64,000 nt of DNA. It comes from Enoplolaimus lenunculus (taxonomy: Eukaryota > Nematoda > Enoplea > Enoplida > Thoracostomopsidae). Position numbers and translations under genes: made by a program. Location: assembly GCA_030248215.1 (NCBI GenBank), contig JASANG010000845.1, forward strand, positions 1-64,000. The letters are read 5' to 3'. Below, in pieces: positions 46,706 to 58,254 of this stretch (position 1 is the first letter of the stretch; each line of letters opens with the position of its first letter). The notes beneath the pieces were generated by a model. The model worked only from the letters and a program-made list of their open reading frames with translations. It did no database searches and was not told the DNA's origin.

Positions 46706-48192
46706 CGGCAGCCGCCTGGCGGCCTTTGTTATTTACTTGTACACAAACAGTGCAACAGGCGAAATTTTATTAAGTATACTATAAAAGTAATGTTAGCTGC
46801 ACGGATTTAAATAAAATTTGTCTGAATCTTGTACAAAATTGAAAATTCGTGTTGAGGAAACGTTGCGACTTTTCAGCATAGCTCAATATATGTTTCGAAT
46901 TATTTGCTTCTCGATGCAGAAATAGTGTAAGAACTAGTCAACGTGGGAGCAAATCAGCTTTAATAATTTAGATTATGAAGAACAAAAAGAATCTATTCTT
47001 ACGGGAAAATCCTAAATCCGTCGCTAGTCAGTACATGAGTTTAGGATGAAAAATAACTTCCTTAACGTTTCATAACATGATGTACCATAGGTCTTATTTA
47101 CTTCGTTTCCGTGAGTCAGGCAGTGTTTTCTTTAAATTTCAAATTATCACAAAACGTGTGGTTGTCAGTCTGTACAGGTACGATCGGTAATTTCAGACTT
47201 TTTAAATAGTGAGCTGGAAAAACAGGCATACGTAGTGACTGCCACACTGGCGACCCACAGATGTTCAGGCGGATGCTCTACCACTGTGCCACGCAGCCAG
47301 CCTCTCCAACTACTTTTATCGGATTCTGCCGGCTAGTACATTATACATTGAGCTGCATTGCATGGATTGCATATACACCAAGACAAGCATATACACCTTG
47401 TGCTTATACGGTGGTGAATATCGGGGAAACGGTTATCTGTTTGTTTCTTCTTTGTAAGTATTGTCAGTTGTTACTTGAAGAACATCTAACAGAGCAAATT
47501 ATTTCGCTGATTATCAAAATGTGACTGCAATTGAAAACTACGTTTTACCGTTAAACGAATAACGAAATCTAAACTTAAAATGCTATTTCATACCGACAAG
47601 CAGTCATTTTTAGCCCTACAAGTTTTCAAATATAGCTAGATGTTTCGTTGCTAACACTTCATATTTAAAGTTTAAAATGATAAAAATACTTAACTGCATT
47701 TCAAACTAAGCTAAGGCCAAATGATCCAGTACTATGAGAATTGTCAGGCTAATCTTTGAGTTGGCAGGCTTCCATTAATATAAGTTTAACATCGTTAGCA
47801 CATAGCAGTTTTTACTGAAACAGTGAACAATACAGACAGGCATGCTGCAACTGAAATCAAAAGTCATACACTTCACTTTTTAATAGAATTACTAAAACAA
47901 ATTTCGATTCCGATTACGGTTCGGGCAAAAAATTTGATTCCGATATAGCTTCCGACAAAATTTTATTTCCGATTGGAATCCTGGTAAATCTGACTCAAAA
48001 TTTTAGTAAATATTGGCGACGGAGAGTTGCGAAAATATATTCCGTTCCGGATTTAAACCATTTTTTCAGGATTACTATTGTTTCAGGCGGTTAAATAGTT
48101 TTGTTCTAATTTTACAAATAGTATCTAAGTTAGAAGCATTATCGATTTATAAAGCTTAATTCCGTCTTATTCTTATAAAACTATATTTTAAA
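46706..48192. other. Intergenic DNA between the two plus-strand genes
   Basis: Contains a tRNA-like stretch (47212-47300). At 47895-48055 a diverged 'ttccgattacggttcgggc' repeat related to the CTCCGGCTCC family occurs. Otherwise unique AT-rich sequence. No promoter motif can be assigned with confidence. Confidence 0.4.
47212..47300 (-). repeat. tRNA-like sequence, probably SINE head or tRNA relic
   Basis: On the minus strand, GGCTGCGTGGCACAGTGGTA followed by GAGCATCCGCC carries a perfect A-box (TGGCACAGTGG). The B-box position has only a poor match (GTGGGTCGCCAG), and the stems do not close, so it is not a working tRNA gene. It is distinct from the SINE at 28177. Confidence 0.45.
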
Positions 48193-51100
48193 ATGGTTTG
48201 GGAATGTTTCACTGGCATTAAAGAAAAAGTAAGATTTAAAAAATTGTGTGCATTCCGTTGGGCTTATGTTGGTTTGATAGAGTCAATAGATGTTAGAATT
48301 GTCAGCACCGGAGAAGCCTAATACATGTACTGTAGTTACTCGAATAAGAGGGCGAGGGGGTAATAAGACGGGTCCCTATTTTGAGTCTCAATCAATTGGA
48401 GTCCGTATCCCTAATAAGAATCTGTACGCGGATAGAGCCCACAAACCCTACTCGTAGCGCATAAATGACATCAGGGTCAAATAAAGTTAAGTTCGAAAAC
48501 TTGCAGCATACTTAAGTTTTGAAATTACATTCCAAACTATAACCTAGATTTATCGGACAAGCTTTTGATAAAAGACAAACGTTTAATTCAAAGGATCGTT
48601 GCAATACCTAATACCGGATATGAGGGCGGGTAAAAATAAGTAGCAGTTCATAACCGAATTACACGGGACATATAGCTCCCAGCTTACAATTTTCCCCCAC
48701 AGAAAATTGGCGCATATATGGCATACGGTAAAAATTGTGTTTCATAAGTTTTGCCATTTCGTCAGCCAACATCAATAATTTCTGCATCCGCTCCTAAACC
48801 AGATTCAAAGTTTACCACTTCTAAAGACCGGGACCTGGTACATCGCTCGGGTTCGTTCTTTGAGCAATTCTACTAAATAGATAAAGCTAAAATTAACCTA
48901 TATATTTACTAATTTATAAAAAGTTCGGAAAATCGCGTTTTGCCAGCTTTCTTGTTGAATTGTCTGCAGTACCTTGCGATCCCATGTTTTGGGGGTCCAT
49001 TTTTGAGCGAAATAAAATAAAGTTTGTTTGCCGTTTTATAACGTGGATGACCCATTAAATGATTGTAGATTTTCAATCACACCGTTACCGCAAACGATGA
49101 CGAAATTGACGGAGACAGTGTTCAACCGGAACCGGAAGTAAAACCGGAATTTTTTACGTTTATTCGTAGCGAAACACGTGTCAACGACAATGGTGAAACT
49201 GAAACGTATAACATAAAAGTATGCATTTATATTTTACTTAGCGGCATTCCAGATTGAAACTACATAACACATTTAATCTAGCAAGAAGCATGACCATTGA
49301 ATTTTTAAGTTGTCGGTGGTCACAGCACAAGCGCGTAGCCAGCTCACCTTACTAGAGTGGATGATATACTTAGGTTTTAGTTGACTAAGCAAGGTTGAAA
49401 ATTTTCTATAGGGGCCAAAATTTTTCAATAAGAAGGCTGAGCCTCTCTGTCCCCTTTTGGCTACGGGCCCGTCATAAAAACTAAGCGGACGCATGTGTTC
49501 AGATTTCATATCATATGTATAGTTGCTGATGCGGTTGTTACTTGTTAACGAATAACACAAACGTGAAAGCCGAAAAATTATTCTTTAAAGGTACCAATAA
49601 CCCATCTTTTTAGAATTTTGTTGAAGCGTAACCCCATTTTCAAAATGCTGGTTACGCCCATGCCCGTGCATAGTGATCATTTATGGACACCCACTCGAAA
49701 ACAACAGGCCAGGTGGTAATAACCATAAAGCGTATATGTGATCCTTGCTCAGTGACATACCGAAAACGTAGTGCGATGATTAGCGGTATCACGACAATTT
49801 TCGCCATACAACTCTCCAAGAATTAGATTTGTTACTAGGTTTTAACAAACTGTTGGGCGGCAAGTCGTCGGGCGACAAATTGTCTTAGATCCATGATGGC
49901 ATATCTGTTTTGCACCCTAAAAGATCGGGTTATGGACCTTATCATTTTATCACCAAAATTTTTCTAACGGAAAAAATTGTAAGGTTATATCGCAAAATAA
50001 TTTTATAGGGCAATAATTGTATGTTTTTGAACTTACCATTTTATCACAAAAAATTTCTGATTCGTTGACGTACGCTACCCCTCTGTATCTTTATTGGTTC
50101 GATCCCTGACTAGATATTTTTGCGAGTGTGATTTTCAAAATCATGTGTGATTATAGGAAGAAAAAAAAGTTGTCAACGGTACCGAAGAAGTTGTATCGTC
50201 AAGTGAAACATTGGTTAGCAAAGAATTTTTAATTTCTATTGATAACCGTCCGTTTGACCTGACCACATAAACCATACCTTGATAGGGGGGCTATAAAATT
50301 TTCAGGAGGGCATATAAGACTTTTCGTTGACTTACATGTAATGTTGAAAATTTACTACGAGGGTTAAATATTTTCCAGGAGGGGCTAAGCCCCCCTAGCG
50401 TTGGCATCTGCGGGCCTGCATATGTCACCAATTAGTGATCGTTTTGTGACGAAAAGCAAGAGCCATGGAATGTCGATGTTCAAAATTTAGCTAATTTATT
50501 GCAATTGAATTGACCTGTTTAGATTTTCAGTGCGGCACATGCTGAAGTTGGCTTCTTTAAAAACTTGGTAATAATTGTGATGAGAATACGGCTTCTTATT
50601 GTTTAGGCCAATGTTACTTTAAAAGGCGTAACAGTAGATTAAAACCTGGACGCTCCTTAAAGTAACGCGGGCCGTTTATTATGTACAACATTTACATCTG
50701 GTTGGCAATAGGTCTTGTAACTTTCGAAACAGTGAATTAAGATTTATACCTAAATTAACAGTTTGTCTCTGTGTGACGGTGCAAACATTATACTATATAG
50801 TGTATATATTTTTGGTCCGTAAACTTTGTAGCTTGCATAAAAACCTACCGCTACTTGATACGTAAGTTTTTTGAAAATAATTACTATATGTGTTTTAGAT
50901 TCTAGCCTTTTGGGTTAAGCTTGTTTATACGTTATATTCAAAATTTGTAATTAATCCAGCTTCTAGACTTTTAATGGTTACTTAATCTTTCCATTGATTA
51001 TTCTCAATGATAGAAGTGATTTTTTTCGGCAAGTGTTGCCAGCAGTATAGCATAACCACGGTCAAACTTCGTTGCTAGATCGCGTCGGCTGTTAATAAAT

Positions 51101-54100
51101 AACCAATTCCACAACGCGGTCAAAAATTGCTTAAATTTTTTACGGTGTTGTTGATTTTAATTTGCATTTGTTACACAGTGTAAGCAAATTACAAATTATT
51201 GTCGATGATGTATAACACCAATCACTTCTGACGTATATAAGCTTCTCGCGGAATCTAAAATAAATTTGTTTCTGCCCCGCAAGTACAGGTGTAGCGGCGA
51301 AACTTGTACACCCCTACAAATATTTTCGCCCCCATGAACAAAAATTTGTTAGCAGCGCCGAAGAAATACAGTGGTGCGAGAAATTCCTCCCTCCCCCAGC
51401 CTTATAAATCTTCTTGCTCTCTCTATTTTGGTTCAAGGTTGAGTTATTTTAAATCATGATTTAACAAGTTTTTTGTTGAATTTTTTTCATTTCTATTCCA
51501 GGTCCAAACCGATGGTAGTTCACAAAAGAAACAAATGCCAATCAGCCGATTTGGGAAAATGCTGTCAGTTGTAAGTGTGATTGAACCATTTAACAGAGGT
51601 ACAGCGGCCAATAGAGGCCGATGGCGGCATGATTTACACAATAATTACAACCCAAAAATTTTCAATTGAAAAGCCCATTTTATTAAGAAAATGGTAAGGT
51701 CTCTACATTACAATTTACTTAAATTTCATGTCTATAGAAAAACAAAGTTTTGTTAACTATTTCTTAATTCGTATATGTCAAGTCAACATAAAGAATTAAT
51801 GATGAGTTATTAATGCAAGCCAGTTTAGTAACTACCTATTTTGGGTTAGCCAACAATTGCGAATCCAGATAAAATTTAGGGGGGTTGTTAGGTTTGCAAT
51901 TACGAAAATTATAGAATAAACATGCAAGAATTTTTGACGCCAGAACGGTAAGAGTTTATTAACACGTACGTATGTTTAATACCAGAGTCTTATCTAAAGG
52001 TTACGCTTGTAGCCAGGATTTTCAGCTGAAAATATAATAGGCAGCCATGTCTTTGATAAGGAAAGTTCTTGAACGTAGCGAGCGAGAACCTAGATGCAAT
52101 TTTTCTACTTAATCTCCTGGCAGCAATGGCAAAACTTTCCTCGGTTCATATATTGAAGGTCTGTAGCCGCACGCATCCCTGGCTACGCGAGTGATTTTCG
52201 TTCGTAAGAAAAGAAGCTCGATGCAACTAGTCGCACAGAGCGATATTTTGATGCATAGAATCAACTGTTGTCGTCCGAGTCAATCCTCCGCAGACCCGTC
52301 CCTGCCCTGAAAAAAAATCTAAAACCTGTAACTCATGACGTTTCTTCCTGAAAAAACAACAACACAAAGACAACTTCTTTCCCATAAAAACACTGGAAAA
52401 TCCAAAGTTATTTTCTCTTTTAATTGAGACAAATGTAGAATAAAGTTGCAAGAAACCATGAGTTTTGTCACATTCGAGTTGCATGCGACCCGTGTGTACC
52501 GTCGGGTGATTGCGGGTCGGGTAAAGAAATCATTATCCACTTTACATGTTTGCGTCATAAACGAACGATAATTCGCATCTAAAAACATTTTCTTTTTTGT
52601 AGAAAAAGAAAAATAGCAAAGACCAAAGTCAAGACAAGTAAGTGCTGCACGCAGGCAAAGTGATGGACAGACCCAGGGAACGATTGGAGTTTAATGGACA
52701 ATAGAATTTAAAGCTAAAACAACGTTTTCAGTCTCTAAATTCGAAACCATTTTTCACGTTCGAGTTAAGAAATTATTCATTAAAACTTTATTGAATTGCA
52801 CATTAAAATTTGAGGTTTTATTGACATGACTTGATGATTCGAAACCGTAATTCGAATTTTTGAAAAAATCTTTTGGTTTGCGACACGCGTTGAGGTAGGG
52901 TCAACAGAAATAGTGACAGAGGGTGTACAAAGTGTTGATCCTACGTCAACGCGTGTCAAAAACGGTCGAAGAGCGGCAAATGTTGCGTTGACCCAACCTC
53001 AACTCGTGTCGGTTATTAACCTTGAATGATGACACATTTTGTGGCCCGGCTGAGTTTTATAATGTGAATATTGCATAATTTCAGCATCACAGTCCCAGAA
53101 GACCTTGACGAATTTCGAAACGAGGTTCTCGCGGCACATATTGAGTACCGGAAACGACACAAAGTAAACGGGCTCAAGTTGAGCAAAACGCTCAACGAAA
53201 CTGCACAACAGTGGGCAGAAACCATTGCGCGAACTGGGACATTTATGCATCGACCAAACAGTAAACACGGCGAAAACATATTCGCCGGATTTAAATCGAA
53301 TGGAAGCTTTTCCGGTAAGAGCCGAACAATGCAGACGGTAGCAGGTCCACAATTACGGGATGGGGGCGAGAAGGATGTCGTCGCCACAAACACGAACAGT
53401 TTCAGCCCGCCGAAGCTAATATTTTTCAACTGCATTAAATCAGTTCTAATCACGAAAATTTTTCTTGCACTTTATGGAAATCTTAAACTTGCTTCATTTG
53501 TTAGATTTCCTATTTTCGAATCTGGACCGTAGTCGAAGAATGGTTCAACCGGCTCCTAAAAATGTGACATTCTCTCTATACGAAAGTTTAAGCATTGTTG
53601 TAAAGCGGGTCTGTAGCCAGAGAAGGGCAATACGGCCTCTACCCCCTAGAAGATTTCTGCCCGCCCCCCAAAGGAATTTTTTAACATGGTTTGTAAGTTT
53701 CCAAAACCCATGTATGCTCCTTCTGAAAAATTGTTAGCTTTCCCTAGCATGGTGACCTGGCTACGGGCTTGTTGTAAAGTCTTGTAATGTTTCGCAATGT
53801 CCAGCGTGGCAATCTTTAGTTTCTATCTAATATCTAGTTCACTAATTACTCGCCTGATTTACAAGCCAGTTGAAGGATACGAACAGCTATAAAAGATGTG
53901 GTTACCTGTAACGTGGTCTAAATAATTTTCACTTAAAATCAGACGAAAATAAACACCCAATCAGCGGCGTACGTTTTCTAACCTGATATATGAAAGTGAT
54001 TGTGAAGGATATGCTCAAGGACGGCGCGCGCTATACTTGTCGCCCAGTGGCACAAGTAAAAAATGTTTTACAAATTATTATGCGGATCATGCGATCGTTT

Positions 54101-56333
54101 ATGTGCGTTGGCGCCTACAGGACCTATTAAAATAGTCGAAAAGTATAGCGGCCTCTTTAATTTGCAAGCTACTGTGGGTGTTCCATCGAGCTTCGGCTTA
54201 TACGTAGCACGTACGTTTTGAAGGAAAATAAGTAGGGAGAGATGAGGTATAGTAAGACTTTTCAACAACGGCATTTATACAGCAGAACTGTAGCCTGTGA
54301 CGACTGATGACAATATGACGGCGGATATAAGAGCACGAGGTCTCTATTTTGAGTCGGAATCAACGTTGAGTTCGTAAATGAATAAAGGCCAAAAGTGCTA
54401 ATTAGTTCATAAGCGTACTACTCTAATTAGATGGCGTAAGTGCTGAGCAGGGTTGGAAATTAAATAACAGTCTAGAATCGAGTAGCAAGGGGAAGCGCTA
54501 CCTTCTGCAGATGCCTAATAAATATCACTCACCCTCTCTTATTCCGATCATTACGGTAAACATTATGTCACGTTGTAGCTGCTCATGTTGTGAAATGTTG
54601 GTATGACGAGGTGCAAAAGTACGATTTCAAGAACCAAGGTTTCCAACCAAATACGGGTACGCGTTTTTGTTTAATTTTTCTCTCGTTTTTGTTTAATTTT
54701 TCTCTCGTTTTTGTTTAATTTTTCTCTCGTTTTTGTTAAATTTCTGTATTGAATAAAGAAATTTAGCGAAATTTTTTCAGTGGCAAAGCAGAAATTTCTG
54801 GCGGATTGAATTCGCAATATGTAACAGTATTAAGTATCGTAACGCAATTTTGATCCCATAATATTTTTGGTTTTGATCCCTGATGGCTGTCATAGCTTGA
54901 ATTGTGCTCTTAGATTGGCCAGGGAAAATTATGTTGAAATTTAAAAGTTGAGATATGAACTACAATATGGCCAATATTATACTTTGACAAGCGTGGCAGT
55001 AGTATAATCATATTCTTGTTGCTAAGTTTACGCCTCAGCGTAAGGATAAGCGTATAACTAAGCCTAAGCCAGAAAGCAAAAAAATTAAGTCTTTTGTTTA
55101 AGCTTACTATATTACCGCGAAATAAAGGTTCTTTCCTTTAAGCGACATGTGTCGAAAATAGTATGCACATGTATCTACTATATAGCTTCGTCACCAGGGT
55201 ACAACCGGAGGTGTGCCTCCGGCTCAGCTCCGGTAGAATTTGTCGGAAGTTCCGGCAATTTCGGTAGCAAAATTTTGCATAATTTTGCAAAATTTATCTG
55301 TTTAGCGCGTTTTGTTTTACTGTTGTCACAATTTTCAGGAAAAAATTTCCGAAATTTCGCAACATATTGCAGATATTGGCTTAAATTAACTAATTAACCA
55401 CCATTTTTACTACCTAATTTTGCCTCACCTCCGGCTCCGGCTCGGCTCCGTCAAGTTTCGTAGATCTCCGGCTTCGTCTCCGGCTCCGGTATTTTTCACC
55501 TTCGGTTGCACTCTGCTTTGTGCGATAGAAAACTTACGAGTGTGCGTTGCTTTTTGTCTTAGCCCACCCCATGGATCAAAAAACGTTTCACGCATTCACT
55601 CTTGTTCACCCAAATACTTTAAATCAGGCTATACTCACTCAAAAGAAAATGTTGGTGATCTATGCATGCACGTTTGTAATTGTATCGTTTGGTTTCATGT
55701 TATTTTACGCAAATGCTACTCATGTCACCCAAAAATATTTCGCAGATTTACTAGAGTTCCAAAAAAATTTTCACGTCAGAACTTATTGGCAAATAAGTTT
55801 TAAATGAAGTTATACTTTGCCGCAATTAAATCCTATATGATCACGGTTCGTCACACTGAAGCCTAAATGAGGTTCCGCGTATATACAAGCACTGAAGTCA
55901 AGAGAACTTCAGCGTCTATCACACTACAGCTTCAAAGGTTAACTGGTATACGCATGATATTGTGGCATTTGCGTAATATGTTTGTTTGTAAATCATTTCA
56001 CACACCTGGTATGGAAATCAACTGATGTACCTGTTGTAGATTTTTTTATACATAAAACAAAATTCGTGTTCGCTAGTCTCATTCACAAAAAATACTATTA
56101 AATCAGGTTATACTCTCCCCCAAAATGACGTATTACTGTACGACGCCTGTATGATACATTTGATTTCAGGTCATTTCACACAATTGGTATGGAAATCGTC
56201 GAAAGAGCTTGGCGTAGGTACAGCGATCGGTCAAAATGGCTACACGTACGTGGTCGCCAATTATTCACCGGCGGGCAATGTCAAAAAACAATTCGAGAAA
56301 AATGTTTTCCCGGAAAAGAAAGGATTTTTCTGA
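48193..56333 (+). CDS. GAPR-1-like CAP-domain protein, eight exons
   Basis: The predicted product is 272 residues. Exons are 48193-48228, 49069-49218, 50157-50213, 51502-51570, 52603-52637, 53085-53314, 54579-54656 and 56170-56333; every junction is in phase. The last three encode a complete CAP (SCP/TAPS) domain: [45 protein letters not shown] and [17 protein letters not shown] with [12 protein letters not shown]. The four CAP pocket residues are present at H171, E179, E203 and H220. As in vertebrate GLIPR2/GAPR-1, the CAP2 motif lacks the cysteine and there is no signal peptide, which points to a cytosolic or membrane-peripheral protein rather than a secreted one. Unlike GAPR-1 (about 154 residues), it has a 116-residue N-terminal extension that is acidic, then Ser- and Lys-rich ([12 protein letters not shown] at the start). 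The CAP exons are near certain. The five 5' exons rest on splice signals and phase. Confidence 0.85.
48333..48680. mobile_element. CTGTAGT MITE, truncated, intron 1 of the CAP gene
   Basis: Begins CTGTAGTTACTCGAATAAGA and follows the order of 41004-41450 ('ccctattttgagtctcaatc') to 'aaccgaattacacgggac'. There it is replaced by a piece of the GGTAGGGACC family ('gcttacaattttccccc'). Confidence 0.75.
49330..49475. repeat. CGTAGCC-family copy, intron 2 of the CAP gene
   Basis: Starts 'gcgtagccagctcaccttac' and ends 'ccccttttggctacgggccc', terminal inverted repeats of the family. Non-coding. Confidence 0.65.
49910..50420. repeat. GGTAGGGACC and CGTAGCC copies flanking a CAP-gene exon
   Basis: 49910-50095 is a multi-unit copy of the GGTAGGGACC family ('ccttatcattttatcacc'). 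50270-50420 is a CGTAGCC-family copy ('ataccttgataggggggcta'). Between them is the 57-bp exon 50157-50213. Confidence 0.6.
50606..50673. mobile_element. Internally deleted hAT-like MITE, intron 3 of the CAP gene
   Basis: At 68 bp this is little more than the two ends: GGCCAATGTTACTTTAAAAG joined through 'gtaacagtagattaaaacc' to CTTAAAGTAACGCGGGCC. The TTAGGC-like interior is lost. Flanking octamers match at 5 of 8. Shows how short these elements can become. Confidence 0.75.
52882..53010. mobile_element. GACACGCGTTGAGG MITE, intron 5 of the CAP gene
   Basis: Left end GACACGCGTTGAGGTAGGG, right end ACCCAACCTCAACTCGTGTC, a 24-bp inverted repeat with a few mismatches. 129 bp, non-coding. It lies only 75 bp before the first CAP-domain exon. 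No second copy was seen in the window. Confidence 0.75.
53615..53770. repeat. CGTAGCC-family copy, intron 6 of the CAP gene
   Basis: Opens 'ctgtagccagagaagggcaa' and closes 'agcatggtgacctggctacg'. Follows the family order in inverted orientation. Confidence 0.6.
54310..54560. mobile_element. CTGTAGT MITE, decayed, ends just before a CAP exon
   Basis: 'gcggatataagagcacgagg', 'ctctattttgagtcgg' and, at the right, 'ccctctcttattccgatcat' match the two halves of 41004-41450. The element ends about 20 bp before the acceptor of exon 7 (54579), so it may supply or crowd the branch-point and pyrimidine tract. Confidence 0.65.
54663..54745. repeat. 22-bp tandem repeat right after a CAP exon
   Basis: Nearly four copies of a 22-bp unit, 'gtttttgtttaatttttctc' plus TC, begin 7 bp after the end of exon 54579-54656. 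The unit is a pyrimidine-rich tract. Confidence 0.9.
54990..55150. mobile_element. TTAGGC-interior MITE, decayed, intron 7 of the CAP gene
   Basis: 'gcgtggcagtagtataatca', 'gtataactaagcctaagcca' and 'gttctttcctttaagcgaca' follow the order of the CCCTGATCTTTA family. Decayed. Confidence 0.55.
55195..55515. mobile_element. CAGGGTACAACCGG element, intron 7 of the CAP gene
   Basis: Left end CAGGGTACAACCGGAGGTG, right end CACCTTCGGTTGCACTCTG, inverted repeats starting with CAG as in many hAT elements. Repeated CTCCGGCTC words lie near both ends. Flanking octamers are only a weak match. Confidence 0.65.
55600..56110 (+). pseudogene. Partial duplicate of the intron 7/exon 8 region
   Basis: At 55987-56025 the sequence 'aaatcatttcacacacctgg' followed by 'tatggaaatcaactga' copies the first 35 bp of the last CAP exon (56170 onward), including the HFTxLVWKS coding sense, and then stops. 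Upstream, 'ttaaatcaggctatactcac' (55618) repeats as 'ttaaatcaggttatactctc' (56098). A tandem duplication of roughly 480 bp thus left an exon fragment inside the intron. It has no usable CAG acceptor (AAATC instead). Confidence 0.65.
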
Positions 56334-56460
56334 TCGACAAAACGGTATGAGAATTCAAACACATTCTTAAATGCACTGTTCGCCATCAAATTTCATTTAA
56401 AAACAAGAATTTTGCTGTACCATTGAGTTGAACGCGGAACAAGGTCTATGTTACCTATTA

Positions 56461-56629
56461 GGGCCGTCTCGGTTTCTGGTGGATAAGTAAAAGAGTAGGA
56501 TTTAGATTCTAGATCATATTTTTTACTTAGGCTTAAGCTCTAGGATTACACTTTTTTCAACGCATAGGTATATGATTGGCTTAGGAATATGTTTAATGTA
56601 CCGTTACGGCCCTAAAAGGAACATTGGCC
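56461..56629. mobile_element. hAT-like MITE with TTAGGC-like interior, inverted copy
   Basis: The right end, read inward, is GGCCAATGTTCCTTTTAGGG; the left end is GGGCCGTCTCGGTTTCTGG. The interior is 'ttacttaggcttaagctcta' and 'gattggcttaggaatatgtt'. Same family as 8029-8212. No clear target duplication. Confidence 0.7.
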
Positions 56630-56814
56630 ATTAAAACTTTTTTTATCCCTAAATCTTGCTAAGTACAATTTTCAACCTAAACCCTTTCACTCATAGAGTA
56701 TACTATGAGCAACTTACAATAATGTACGAGCAATACACACACTGTGAGCAGTGTTTGACATTTATAACGTATATGCGCAGAGCATAATCTTTCCAATACG
56801 TGAGAGCCCCCTAG

Positions 56815-56945
56815 AGCTCGAGCGTCAAGCTCCTATAGCTCAGTGGTCATCGTAAACGCCTCCTACCCGTTAGACAGGGGACGAACCTTACCTTGAAATT
56901 ACATCTCATATGAAATTGAAAATATACATGTGAGAAAGGGTTAAT
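56815..56945 (+). mobile_element. tRNA-derived SINE, single copy
   Basis: Head GAGCTCGAGCGTCAAGCTCC, perfect A-box TAGCTCAGTGG at 56836-56846, B-box-like GGGGACGAACC at 56877-56887, tail 'aatatacatgtgagaaaggg' plus TTAA. It is the best-preserved head of the family that is multimerised at 28177-28760. Confidence 0.75.
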
Positions 56946-56970
56946 ATTTTGCAGTCATATTTACTACCTG

Positions 56971-57190
56971 GGCCCATATTCTCCAATGCATGTAGCACCT
57001 ATCACCAGTTAGTAATAGGTTTTCAAACTAACGAACTGCTGCAATTGCAGATCTCAAAATTTGGACAGAGGTAGAAAAAATAAAATGCAATAAATGTGTT
57101 GCATTTCAAACCTCAACATTTCCTTGTTCGAAAGTTACAAGACTTCTCACTAACTGACAATAGGTGCTACACACATTTGAGAACACGGAC
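56971..57190. mobile_element. MITE, GTGTGTAGCACC family
   Basis: Left end 'cccatattctccaatgcatg' with 'tagcacctatcaccagttag'; right end 'caataggtgctacacacatt' with 'tgagaacacggac'. These are inverted repeats of about 45 bp, the longest and cleanest in the family. Relatives are at 38805, 46207, 27050 and within both palindrome arms (6505, 9650). Confidence 0.75.
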
Positions 57191-57589
57191 TCTGCCCAGA
57201 GATTATGTATTGTCAGTTGTTTTGTAATTTTGCTGTTACTCTTTCGTGCTTTTGAACAATAATTTGTCCAGTATGAACTATATCCGGACCTGCCCATTGC
57301 CTAAGTTTAACCTTATTCTTTAACCAAAGCTGAACTTAATCCTATGCCTAAGCCGAAGTGTGTCGGTCTGTAAGTTCCCCAGTCTTACAGTCTCTCGGAC
57401 AGCAGGCGTCTACAATTAACTTGGGCCTGTCATTTTATTGAAATATTGATTATTAAATTCTATTCATATATGTATATAATAATACGTTTCGCCATGGCAT
57501 GCTTGAAGACAGCCAGTGCATGTTTTTCGTCAACCTATAACGAATAATACTTTTCTGATAGCCCTGGTTATATCAAGATAAACTCAAAG

Positions 57590-57870
57590 TTTATACAATC
57601 AAGTCTAATCCTAAGTCTAAGCATAAGATTACACTGCAAAACAATGGTGAGTCTTGTCCAAAATAGGCTCTACGGAACTACACAAAGTCAGTCAAATTCG
57701 ACTCTGCCAGAGTCAAACGTGCGACTCATTGAGTCGAATTTGACTCTGGTGGAGTCGAATTTGACTCAGTTTGTGTAGTCTTGTAGAGCCTATTTCTGAG
57801 AAAATCAATTTGACCCTCCATTTTTTGCAGTGTAAGCCTAAGCTTAACCATAAAGCTTATCTCAAATAAA
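57590..57870. mobile_element. TTAGGC-like array split by a CACTG MITE
   Basis: Degenerate CCTAAG units at 57601-57631 continue at 57833-57860. Between them is a complete MITE, 57632-57832 (201 bp), with ends CACTGCAAAACAATGG and CCATTTTTTGCAGTG and TA on both sides. Its interior is the GACTC-rich type of 13639-13798. The insertion is younger than the array. Confidence 0.85.
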
Positions 57871-58033
57871 GCAACAATCTGAACGTCAAGTAGACTATGG
57901 CTTGTTCATTTTATAAAGTGGTGTTTGTTTTTCTTGTCATTAATAACCAGTATAGGGAATAAAACGATGAAATCGTTAGTTAAATGGTTTAATAGTAATC
58001 GATTTTATAATTTGAAGCTAACACAATACGTTT

Positions 58034-58254
58034 GAGTGTGGTGCTATATTTGTCGTGCGACGCCGTCGACGCACAGAGCCGCAAGACCAAAAATTTTGTT
58101 TGCAAATTGATATGCTATGTCATGCGACAACACACTCACGATGCGGCACAGTGCCGGACTACGGCGGTCCATAACGGCCGTCACCGAATGGTTGCATACG
58201 GTTACCATCCGTGACGGGCGACGCTGGACATCATCAAAAATATAGCGCCACTTT
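58034..58254. mobile_element. GC-rich MITE, GGCGCTATA family
   Basis: Left 'gagtgtggtgctatatttgt', right 'aaaaatatagcgccacttta', inverted. The interior is GC-rich with 'cggactacggcggtccataa'. The open frames on both strands here are by-products of its composition. Confidence 0.7.

Noticed and set aside
47212-47300. Functional tRNA gene
   Set aside because: The A-box is perfect, but the B-box is poor and the acceptor and T stems do not pair.
53016-53453. 145-codon minus-strand frame opposite the CAP exon
   Set aside because: It is a shadow of the plus-strand CAP-domain exon, whose motifs are unmistakable.
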